Below, piece after piece: positions 25,072 through 32,313 of a stretch of 39,101 bases of DNA. This stretch comes from Gammaproteobacteria bacterium (GTDB taxonomy: Bacteria > Pseudomonadota > Gammaproteobacteria > Coxiellales > Coxiellaceae). Position numbers and translations under genes: made by a program. Within the stretch, counting starts at the first letter, position 1. Each line of letters opens with the position of its first letter. The DNA is taken from contig JAUIAD010000029.1 of the NCBI GenBank assembly GCA_030425685.1, positions 1 through 39,101 on the forward strand, read 5' to 3'. The notes under the pieces are model-generated. The model saw only the letters and a program-made list of their open reading frames with translations, made no database searches and was not told where the DNA came from.

Positions 25072-26385
25072 CTACACCTCCTGCTCGGTTCCGTATAGAT
25101 AAACTGAATCAACTAATTTTTTACCCATGGCAGCCATATTATCGTGCAAGAGCACATCATCACCTTCAGCAAGCGTGGTGTCATCCAGCTCAACCTGCAT
25201 AAGATAAATAGCACCGGTTGTAAAAACACTCTCGTCTGGTGAGCGCTCGATGACTTTTCGATCTGCACCATGCGTTCTCGTATGGAAAAAATGGTGCAAA
25301 TTTGCACGCGAGGCAATAACCAGCCGGTCTGCCCACTCTGCAAATGAGCTTTTATTGTCGAAAAACTGCCGCTTAACGCCGAGAATCAGCGGTTGCCCCG
25401 GTTTTATATAACCCTTATCAACGACAAACTCACCTTTCTCATTAATGTCGATAATAATCGCGCTACATAATGGAACCAGCTTCTGTAAGGCGACAACAAT
25501 CTTATTAACAATAGCATTTAACACGCTATAGATATCATCATGATCGTAAAGCTCAATGGCGCTAGCCTCAACAAAGCTCGATAATTTACCGAGAATTGTA
25601 TAAAGAATAAGATACATGTCATAAGGGTGCGCAGCATCATTCTTACTATTGGCCGTTAACTTAGCAAGATCACCATAAATATTACTGGTGGTGTATTTTA
25701 AGCGATAGGTGTCGACCAGCTCATCCTCGCGCGATGCACCAAATTTGCTCTCCAGCATCGACAGCTTAAGGCTGATTTCCTCAACCACCTTGCTCAACCA
25801 TAAACCCAACTGGTTATTTTTTTTCACCAAAATGGTTGGCGGGATATATTTTGTTTTTTTCCATACCCCTTCAGAAATCGACACCTCCAACAAAGGCAAT
25901 ACAGAAAACCCCGGCTGGACATCTTGTTTACCAAGAAAAAGTTTACCGTTGGTTTCTAATGCCTTGTAGGCGATGCGATTATCGTGATCAAAAAGATCTG
26001 CTTTAGGGTCAACGTTTGAAATCGTATAGCGAGAATCTGGGTGTTCAGAGGTTAACTCATTAACACCTAAATACATCTTCAAAGAAACGACTTTTTCACC
26101 CGCCTCCTTAAAGCTTTTGCTTAACTTATACCCACTTGAAGCATAATCGTAAGAAAAATATAGGCCATCTGGTAAAATAGCCTCCAATGTGTTTATTCTC
26201 AGAGTCCCCACCTGAAGTGCTGACTCATCGATATCTAGCTTGATAATACCCCAATAAAAAGGTTGAACAAGCTTAAAACACAACATACTGAGCTGTTCGA
26301 GTCTACTGTCTAGCTGTTGAAAGTGTTGCGGGTGCAGCATCATCCCTTCATGCCAATAGACTGCTAGTGGCATCCTGTTTCCCAC
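25072..26385 (-). CDS. tssK: T6SS baseplate protein TssK
   Basis: A 437-aa protein with the TssK N-terminal signature WHEGMMLHPQHFQ (11-23). It is followed by a beta-rich shell-binding domain and a C-terminal domain (SRANLHHFFHTRTHG and PDESVFTTGAIYLMQVELDD, each given in part). TssK trimers link the baseplate (TssEFG) to the TssLM membrane complex. The GTG at 26385 has AGGAGGG 7 nt upstream and is preferred. An ATG four codons later is also possible. This is the first gene of the tssK-L-M-A unit, with its own promoter candidate at 26419-26447. Confidence 0.93.
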   Translation of the reverse strand: MGNRMPLAVYWHEGMMLHPQHFQQLDSRLEQLSMLCFKLVQPFYWGIIKLDIDESALQVGTLRINTLEAILPDGLYFSYDYASSGYKLSKSFKEAGEKVVSLKMYLGVNELTSEHPDSRYTISNVDPKADLFDHDNRIAYKALETNGKLFLGKQDVQPGFSVLPLLEVSISEGVWKKTKYIPPTILVKKNNQLGLWLSKVVEEISLKLSMLESKFGASREDELVDTYRLKYTTSNIYGDLAKLTANSKNDAAHPYDMYLILYTILGKLSSFVEASAIELYDHDDIYSVLNAIVNKIVVALQKLVPLCSAIIIDINEKGEFVVDKGYIKPGQPLILGVKRQFFDNKSSFAEWADRLVIASRANLHHFFHTRTHGADRKVIERSPDESVFTTGAIYLMQVELDDTTLAEGDDVLLHDNMAAMGKKLVDSVYLYGTEQEV

Positions 26386-26418
26386 GTAGCATCCCTCCTT
26401 TGAAACAATGACTTGCCT

Positions 26419-26447
26419 TATAAAATGCTAGCACATGGGACTTTCAA
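26419..26447 (-). promoter_or_regulatory. candidate sigma-70 promoter of tssKLMA
   Basis: On the minus strand TTGAAA (26447-26442), a 17-bp spacer and TTTATA (26424-26419) form a good sigma-70 match. Transcription would start near 26412, 27 nt before the GTG of tssK and upstream of its AGGAGG. An alternative extended -10, TGCTAGCAT, overlaps it and is shared with the tssF upstream region. Confidence 0.4.
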
Positions 26448-26453
26448 AGTATA
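26423..26453 (-). promoter_or_regulatory. bipartite element shared with tssF (tssK copy)
   Basis: On the minus strand TATAC, 15 bp, then TGCTAGCATTT. The same TATAC-N15-TGCTAGCATTT, 31 bp long, occurs upstream of tssF at 30822-30852. In both places the TGCTAGCATTT lies 33-38 nt before the start codon. Confidence 0.4.
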
Positions 26454-26477
26454 GATTTACAATATTTTGATCAGCCG

Positions 26478-27119
26478 TTATTTTTTAGTCGAATTCCACC
26501 CAGGTTCGCCAGGGTTAATACCCCCTGAATACTTCTGCGTCGGGTAATAACGCTTGGGTTTTGGTGGCGGTGGCGTTTTCTTCTTAGGCTTAGGTGGCGG
26601 CGCCTTCGTTGCTTTATCATCAGACTTAGCCTGATTTGACGTCGCTGGTGATAGTTGTGGCTCAGGAACGGGCTTATCATCCGTGGTAGTAACACTAATC
26701 GAAGACTTTTTAACAGTTACTATAATATAGTCTTTAGGATCTTTAATAACTGCCCGCCCGGCTTTTGGCTTTGCATAATTAGCAAAAACGACAATACCCT
26801 CGACATCATCGAGCTCACTACCAGGGCGCACAACATCGACGACTTGGCCAGGCACTAGCTCCCATTGAATCGCTGAAAAGGCACCTGGATTAGAATTTAA
26901 GAGCTCTTCGTATTTTTGAAACCACTCTTGGACTTTCATCTTCTGTAGCTGTTCAAGCATTTTCTTATCATAAACAAAGACCATCATCACAGTCATCGCG
27001 GTATTATTGTTCATATCTTTTGTTGTATTAACCTTGACGTTAAAGTTGTCAGGGCCACAACCTGTTAAAAAGAAAATCATCAATAATAAAACGGCAAGCC
27101 GTCTGAAACGAAATAGCAT
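26478..27119 (-). CDS. tssJ: T6SS outer-membrane lipoprotein TssJ with Pro/Lys-rich tail
   Basis: A 213-aa lipoprotein. It has a signal peptide with lipobox LTGC (C21), then a beta-sandwich-like region (NFNVKVNTTKDMNNNT, WELVPGQVVDVV, ASYIIVTV-type strands up to ~142) that fits TssJ. TssJ anchors the T6SS channel in the outer membrane and binds the TssM periplasmic end. The last ~65 residues are an extra Pro/Lys-rich tail (PPPKPKKK, PPPPKPKRYYP). The frame reaches 27242, but the signal peptide starts at the ATG at 27119. It lies 92 bp upstream of tssK and is divergent from the barrel gene at 27337. Sequence identity to known TssJ is low, as is normal for this family. Confidence 0.7.
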   Translation of the reverse strand: MLFRFRRLAVLLLMIFFLTGCGPDNFNVKVNTTKDMNNNTAMTVMMVFVYDKKMLEQLQKMKVQEWFQKYEELLNSNPGAFSAIQWELVPGQVVDVVRPGSELDDVEGIVVFANYAKPKAGRAVIKDPKDYIIVTVKKSSISVTTTDDKPVPEPQLSPATSNQAKSDDKATKAPPPKPKKKTPPPPKPKRYYPTQKYSGGINPGEPGWNSTKK

Positions 27120-27336
27120 ATCCAATAGCCTTTGGTGAAAACAGTAAAATAGTCTACAGTATTCCAATCTATTGCGAAAGAAGCAATGTGGAACATACTT
27201 GACATCATCACCGACAACATAAATCAAAAAAAGCATCGACAAAACAACAAAAAACGAATAGATTATTGGCTCACCTTGTTAGTAGCTCCCCATAGCTACG
27301 TAGTCACCGCTAATTTGCAATGGAGAGGACGCCAAA

Positions 27337-28032
27337 ATGCGAAGAGTTTTACGAGCGATAGGATTTTTACTTCTGTTAGTATCCACCAACACCCTCGCAG
27401 CAGGCGACCAAATTGGTTCTGTGCCACCACCATCCTTTGCTAACGAACCGGCATTCTATATTGAGGGATACTTTGGCTACGCTTTTCGCGACTGGCCTGC
27501 AACCCTTGGCAGCCCCTATAACGGCGGCATCTCAACCGCTACAAGCAACGGCACTGGCGGCCTTATTGGTGGTGGTGCTGCTGGCTACGCCTTTAAGAAG
27601 TGTCTTGCTGCTGAGCTTGGCTGGTTTCACCTACCCACGGTTTCTGGCGCAGTCGCCGCCGGCACCAATACACTAAGCAGCTGGTCACTCTATGGCGCAG
27701 CAAAACTAATGTGCCAAATCATGAAAATCAAAAGCAAGCCCGTCTATACCTTTATGAAATTTGGCATTAGCTTTAATTACACCAGACCCGATGGCAGCTG
27801 GCCTGCTGTAATTACCCCAGGCACATCACTAAATGGCTTTTCGATATTCGCAGCTTCTGGTGTCTACGCTTTTGTGATGAAAAATGTGTATGTTGGTTTT
27901 GAATATGCCTTTATTCCGGGGGAAGATTTTTTCACCTTCACATCCGAAGTAGAGGAAAACAACCAATTCGCTTTCAAAAAGCCTAATGCGAATCTTCTAC
28001 TGCTGATTGTTGGTTTTCAGATGTCCACTTAG
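27337..28032 (+). CDS. small outer-membrane beta-barrel protein
   Basis: A 231-aa protein with a Sec signal peptide (MRRVLRAIGFLLLLVSTNTLAAG, cut after LAA). The mature part of alternating, aromatic-ended beta strands (FYIEGYFGYAFRDW, YVGFEYAFIPG) closes with LLLLIVGFQMST, as in OmpA-like 8-stranded barrels. It is on the plus strand, inside the minus-strand T6SS cluster, between tssJ and tssG. Its 3' end overlaps tssG by 50 bp. The ATG at 27337 has GGAGAGGA 7 nt upstream. The terminal residue is Thr rather than the usual Phe. Its insertion here hints at a link to the T6SS or to the envelope, but no T6SS protein of this type is established. Confidence 0.75.
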   Translation: MRRVLRAIGFLLLLVSTNTLAAGDQIGSVPPPSFANEPAFYIEGYFGYAFRDWPATLGSPYNGGISTATSNGTGGLIGGGAAGYAFKKCLAAELGWFHLPTVSGAVAAGTNTLSSWSLYGAAKLMCQIMKIKSKPVYTFMKFGISFNYTRPDGSWPAVITPGTSLNGFSIFAASGVYAFVMKNVYVGFEYAFIPGEDFFTFTSEVEENNQFAFKKPNANLLLLIVGFQMST

Positions 28033-29047
28033 TAACAGTGATTTGTCGGTCATATTTGCTTTGCTCAAGTGCATAGAGCCAAGAGTTCTTACCCAACATC
28101 ACATCTTTATAATGTGATATAGGCTTTGGCTCAATTTCATCACAACCGATATTGAAAACAATCCTCGAGACCTTAACGCGCGAGAAGCTTTCAACAAAAT
28201 CATAAATAAAATCCACCGTCTCAGATTTTGATGCCAAATGACGCTCATAATCCTCAAACGTCATACCAGCAACTTCAACATTGATGTAAGCATCATCCAC
28301 AACACAGCTTTTACCCAACGTCGCTGCAACACCCAAAATGGCTGAATCTGTACCCAAGAAACTTAATTGCCCAGCCATCAAGGATACTTTCTTGCGGATA
28401 AAAGTATGCAACATAACAGGCTTATTTAAAATCTCAGACAGTGCGCCTTCAATATCATTTTTAGAGCGCACGCTGCGAATAAGATGATGCATTTTTGTAA
28501 AAATAACGCGATCACTGATATTTAAACACTTGCGCGTCGCTCTGTTGTACCACCCAGCTAAGGCATAAATAATTTTACACTGCCTAGATTTATCAAAAGG
28601 TTCAAGGCACAAATCAACCTGATATTTCTGATGCGCCTGAAACAATTTAGATATCAAGCGATTGTTATACATATCCAGATAATCACGAATACCATAATTC
28701 TGCCGACGCGCCAGACTTAAAATATAATCTGTATAATGCTGCGGTAACGGGCCAATGGCACCTGCTAAACCCATAATAGAAACACCAAGCACCACCTTGC
28801 CATTTTCATCACGGCTTACTTTATTAATTAACGAACCTGGAGGCACCCAGGTAATATTAGAGGTAAAGCGCAAATACTTGTTGACCAGCTGGGAATAATT
28901 GGGCAGAAAATCAATCCGACGGCGTTCTTTTTTAGTATAATGCCGCAAAACCATATCAATAACGGAAAAGGTATTAATAGGCTTACCTTTTACCTTATTA
29001 ATATAATCTATTAGATCAGCTTTGTTCTTCCAGTTCTGATAGGCCAT
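27983..29047 (-). CDS. tssG: T6SS baseplate wedge protein TssG
   Basis: A 354-aa TssG/ImpH family protein. The family block is readable near residues 85-110 (GVSIMGLAGAIGPLPQHYTDYIL), and the C-terminal third matches the usual IcmF-cluster layout (ATLGKSCVVDDAYINVEV, EDYERHL). TssG with TssF and TssE forms the baseplate wedge. It overlaps the end of tssF by 37 bp in the same direction, so the two are translationally coupled, as in most T6SS clusters. Its 3' end overlaps the 3' end of the plus-strand barrel gene. Confidence 0.9.
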   Translation of the reverse strand: MAYQNWKNKADLIDYINKVKGKPINTFSVIDMVLRHYTKKERRRIDFLPNYSQLVNKYLRFTSNITWVPPGSLINKVSRDENGKVVLGVSIMGLAGAIGPLPQHYTDYILSLARRQNYGIRDYLDMYNNRLISKLFQAHQKYQVDLCLEPFDKSRQCKIIYALAGWYNRATRKCLNISDRVIFTKMHHLIRSVRSKNDIEGALSEILNKPVMLHTFIRKKVSLMAGQLSFLGTDSAILGVAATLGKSCVVDDAYINVEVAGMTFEDYERHLASKSETVDFIYDFVESFSRVKVSRIVFNIGCDEIEPKPISHYKDVMLGKNSWLYALEQSKYDRQITVTKWTSENQQSAVEDSH

Positions 29048-30789
29048 CTCTTCACCTCAACATCAGAATCAATATATCTCAGATGCGTTTGCGTAAATGA
29101 ATTCACTGCATTAATGGTCGAAAAAAACTTCTCAATAACAGCACCAAATAAATAAGGCACACCACCAGAGTAGTTTTCAGGATTAACATCTAAAAATACT
29201 TTATAGCCGCGAATAAACGTCGGGTAGAAACCAAATTTCATTGGCTCGACCGCCTCTTTCAGCTCAATATTTTTTAACGCACCAATATTATGCTCAGCAA
29301 CATTATTCTTAAAGCGATTAAGCGCGCGCAAAATGTCTGTAATAGCTTTTCCGGAGTTAACATCGCATATTGAAATTTGATCGAAACGCAAACACGAATA
29401 GAGCAACCACATCAGCTTAGTATCAAAGATTGGCGAGACGCGTTTTGACAGTGCTGAAATAAGCGAAACGCTTTTTACAGGAAAAACATCTTTAAATTTT
29501 AATTTTTTTGACTGCTCTAATAAATCATAATAATCAAAACAAAGGCAGTTTATTTTTCCATACGCTGTATAACCAGCTTGATGGAAGTACTGATGATCCT
29601 TATTAACAAAACTAACAAATAGTTCAGACTTATTCATATCTTTAAGAAAAGCCTCGGTTCTTTCATACGACCAAAAAACACTCTCATCCGTCATATTCGA
29701 TTCAAAATCAAATAAAGATAATATTTCCCGCGTGGCTTGCTTTGCTTTATGAAAATAAATATTCTCAACTGAATGAACCTCAAGCTTATCATTATTTTTA
29801 TGACTCGGTAACAGTTTATAAGCACGCTCAACATCACTAATAGGAAAAGGTGTTGAAAAGTGCGATGAGATATTAACAACCGGAGAACAGTTCATTAACA
29901 AAGAGTTTTGATCGATATCAGGGAAATCCACCACCTGATCAAAAACAATATGAAAATTCATTTCATCAGTAAAGTCTTTGTGGAAATCAACCTCAAAAAA
30001 CATAAACTTTCTTTTAAAATAAATATAATCAAATAATATATCCAAACGACTTCGATGTTGCTCTGGCACATTGATTAAACGCTCATCGCGATGAAAGCCA
30101 ACCGGATGAATAGCCTCAGGCCCTTTACGCGAATTTATCGTATTATCAATGGAGGTAAGGACGTGCCTAACATTGCAAAACATCGCTTGATAAAAATTAC
30201 TGGCTTCTAAGTCTTCAAGATTGATATAAAACCTTAGCTTTTCAATTTCCAAGGTATTAATTGAAATTTGCGGACTGTTGATATTGATGGTCATCATCGG
30301 TAACGTGCCAAATTCCTCAAAGCCAACCACGGTATTCGCTGGCCTGACATCAATATCACTCACAACAAGGGGCCACATCGTGGTGTCATAGACAGTCCTA
30401 AACTCATAACTTTTTTGCGGATCGGCAATGGTTTCAATAACACTACCAGCAGGGACATGAACACCCTTTTTCTTAGCACAATCAACAATATTTGCATCCA
30501 TATGTGTGATAGCACAGGAAGGAACCGGACTACTCAGATTAGGGTATAGGCAATTGGCAATAAAACTTATTAAATGCGGATATTCAAGATCTATATTTCT
30601 TTGTATCCTAGCACCAATAAAAGCAAAACTTTCAATCAGCCTCTCGACATGCGGGTCCTTGACCTCAAGCTCATCCATATTAAGAAACTTGGCCTCATCA
30701 GGATAACGCTTGGCGAACTCTGCTCCCTCTTTTTTAAGGTAGGAAAGCTCTCGCAAAAAATAATCATAGGTATTACTTTTTTCTGCCAT
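29011..30789 (-). CDS. tssF: T6SS baseplate wedge protein TssF
   Basis: A 592-aa TssF/VasA/ImpG family protein. The N-terminus is diagnostic: YDYFLRELSYLKKEGAEFA, KDPHVERLIESFAFIGARI and LISFIANCLYPNLSSPVPS follow the TssF consensus. Length matches the family (about 590-640). The ATG at 30789 has AGGAAA about 10 nt upstream and is preceded by a promoter-like element shared with tssK. It forms an operon with tssG. Confidence 0.95.
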   Translation of the reverse strand: MAEKSNTYDYFLRELSYLKKEGAEFAKRYPDEAKFLNMDELEVKDPHVERLIESFAFIGARIQRNIDLEYPHLISFIANCLYPNLSSPVPSCAITHMDANIVDCAKKKGVHVPAGSVIETIADPQKSYEFRTVYDTTMWPLVVSDIDVRPANTVVGFEEFGTLPMMTININSPQISINTLEIEKLRFYINLEDLEASNFYQAMFCNVRHVLTSIDNTINSRKGPEAIHPVGFHRDERLINVPEQHRSRLDILFDYIYFKRKFMFFEVDFHKDFTDEMNFHIVFDQVVDFPDIDQNSLLMNCSPVVNISSHFSTPFPISDVERAYKLLPSHKNNDKLEVHSVENIYFHKAKQATREILSLFDFESNMTDESVFWSYERTEAFLKDMNKSELFVSFVNKDHQYFHQAGYTAYGKINCLCFDYYDLLEQSKKLKFKDVFPVKSVSLISALSKRVSPIFDTKLMWLLYSCLRFDQISICDVNSGKAITDILRALNRFKNNVAEHNIGALKNIELKEAVEPMKFGFYPTFIRGYKVFLDVNPENYSGGVPYLFGAVIEKFFSTINAVNSFTQTHLRYIDSDVEVKRWPIRTGRTKLI

Positions 30790-30821
30790 AACGCTATTTT
30801 CCTAACAAAGTTCGTCAAATT

Positions 30822-30852
30822 AAATGCTAGCATATATCAGCATTCACGTATA
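30822..30852 (-). promoter_or_regulatory. bipartite element shared with tssK (tssF copy)
   Basis: On the minus strand TATAC-N15-TGCTAGCATTT, matching the element at 26423-26453 at 21 of 31 positions including all 16 bases of the two conserved blocks. TGCTAGCAT can be read as an extended -10 with transcription starting ~25 nt before the tssF start codon. Confidence 0.4.
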
Positions 30853-30872
30853 TCACCTCAAATTAGCCCATG

Positions 30873-31613
30873 TTAAATTCCGGAAACAATTTTTTTCTTA
30901 ACACTGATATCAAGCATATAGCCAGACCCACGGATTGTTTTCAGAATAATAGGGTTTTTAGGGTTATCCTCAATTTTTTTTCGTATGCGACTTATTAGTG
31001 TATCAATACTGCGATCATAAGAATCTTTAGTATCATTAGTGAGATTTAAAATTCTATCCCTACTCAATACACGTTTTGGATTTTGCGCCAACACATACAA
31101 CACACCATATTCAGATGGTGGCATCGTTGTAACCATAGCACCATCTTTACTTAAGATATGATTCGAACAATTTAATTCAAAGCGGCTAAAATAAAGAATT
31201 TCGTGCTCCGCCGCTATATCGACTTCTTTATTTTTATATCGCTTCTTTTGCTCTAAGCTTGACTTTATAAAAGCTAATAAAACACGTGGATGAATAGGCT
31301 TTGTTAAATAGTTATTGGCACCAAGTTCCAAGGCAAGTACTTTATCAATATCACTCTCAGAACCGCTTAACATAATAATTGGAATGGAAAAGTTTTTACG
31401 CAAGCGTTTACAAACATCTAGACCGCTTATTTTCGGCAGATTAATATCCAAGAGGATAATGTCAGGCACCCTCTCTTCTATGAAAATATCCATCTCTTTT
31501 TCATTGCGAGCATTCTCAACCACAATATTTTCTTTTTCCAGTAGCTCAGACAAAGAATTGCATAATTCCTTATCTTCCCCCACTAGCAATAATGTGGATG
31601 CTGTCTTCTCCAT
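30873..31613 (-). CDS. orphan OmpR-family response regulator within the T6SS cluster
   Basis: A 246-aa regulator. The receiver domain has phosphoacceptor D56 (IILLDINLP), acidic pocket residues E13/D14, and K near residue 106 (YLTKPIHP). The C-terminal winged helix includes MPPSEYGVLYVLAQNPKRVL and ends KTIRGSGYMLD. No kinase gene adjoins it. The ATG at 31613 with GGAG 7 nt upstream is preferred over a TTG six codons further up. It lies between the MORN protein and tssF, so it probably regulates the T6SS locus. Direct repeats typical of OmpR/PhoB-type sites occur at 35921-35948. It is not a duplicate of the regulator at 1281. Confidence 0.9.
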   Translation of the reverse strand: MEKTASTLLLVGEDKELCNSLSELLEKENIVVENARNEKEMDIFIEERVPDIILLDINLPKISGLDVCKRLRKNFSIPIIMLSGSESDIDKVLALELGANNYLTKPIHPRVLLAFIKSSLEQKKRYKNKEVDIAAEHEILYFSRFELNCSNHILSKDGAMVTTMPPSEYGVLYVLAQNPKRVLSRDRILNLTNDTKDSYDRSIDTLISRIRKKIEDNPKNPIILKTIRGSGYMLDISVKKKIVSGI

Positions 31614-31688
31614 ACAGTCACTCCAATTCAAAACTGTTACTTCAGCGCATCACATATGGCGAAGATAATAGTTCAGATAACCCATCGA

Positions 31689-32303
31689 CTACAGTTTACC
31701 TAACATCTTTCCTTTTAGCGGTTTACCAGCTTTGAAAATCGTTTTAGAACGCAAAGTACCATCTGGATTGTACTCTGCCATCGTGCCATGCATCTTACCC
31801 TCAGCATAGTGTGTTACTTTGCTCATTTTTCCATTGATAAAATACTCCACACTAGAACCATGAGGTTTTCCATTTGAAAAACTTTGCCGTTTTAATAGCT
31901 GTTTAGAATCGGTATAAAAAGATGACTCCCCATGACGTTTACCGTCAACAAATTGCTCCTTTAACAGCAAATTAGAATTGGGGTGAAAGGCTCGTGCTGT
32001 ACCATCTAATTTACCCATCTTATAATTAGACTCATAGGCCAACGCACCTTTTTCATAACTACGGAACTTACCGTGCAGCTTATTAGCTTTATATTCAACA
32101 GAGCGAATTAATTGGTTATTTTTATCAAAAACAGAGAGCTTACCATCGAGCTTACCATCAACATAATTCATCGTTTGCTTAGGGTTAGTTGTTCCCGGGT
32201 GGAACACAGTATATAGACCATGCAGCTTCTGATCTGCATTTTTAAAAAAACGCTCAGTCACAAAACCTTCTTTTTTTACTTCAAACATCTGTAGATCAGA
32301 CAT
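31689..32303 (-). CDS. MORN-variant repeat protein linked to vgrG
   Basis: A 204-aa protein of about eight ~22-residue units carrying GK(L/R/P/M)xG-type turns (GKLDG, NKLHG, GKRHG, GKPHG, GKMHG) with Tyr/Phe-rich strands between, the MORN_2/YwqK-like repeat. Some annotation systems label such proteins as antitoxins, but the experimental basis for this group is thin. The ATG at 32303 has AGGAGA 7 nt upstream. It is 10 bp downstream of vgrG and so is co-transcribed with it. In T6SS loci that position is usual for an effector adaptor, effector or immunity protein. I cannot choose among these from sequence. Confidence 0.75.
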   Translation of the reverse strand: MSDLQMFEVKKEGFVTERFFKNADQKLHGLYTVFHPGTTNPKQTMNYVDGKLDGKLSVFDKNNQLIRSVEYKANKLHGKFRSYEKGALAYESNYKMGKLDGTARAFHPNSNLLLKEQFVDGKRHGESSFYTDSKQLLKRQSFSNGKPHGSSVEYFINGKMSKVTHYAEGKMHGTMAEYNPDGTLRSKTIFKAGKPLKGKMLGKL

Positions 32304-32313
32304 CAATTATCTC

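Noticed and set aside
27120-27242. 41-residue N-terminal extension of TssJ
   Set aside because: A lipoprotein signal peptide begins at the ATG at 27119 and the extension would destroy its function.
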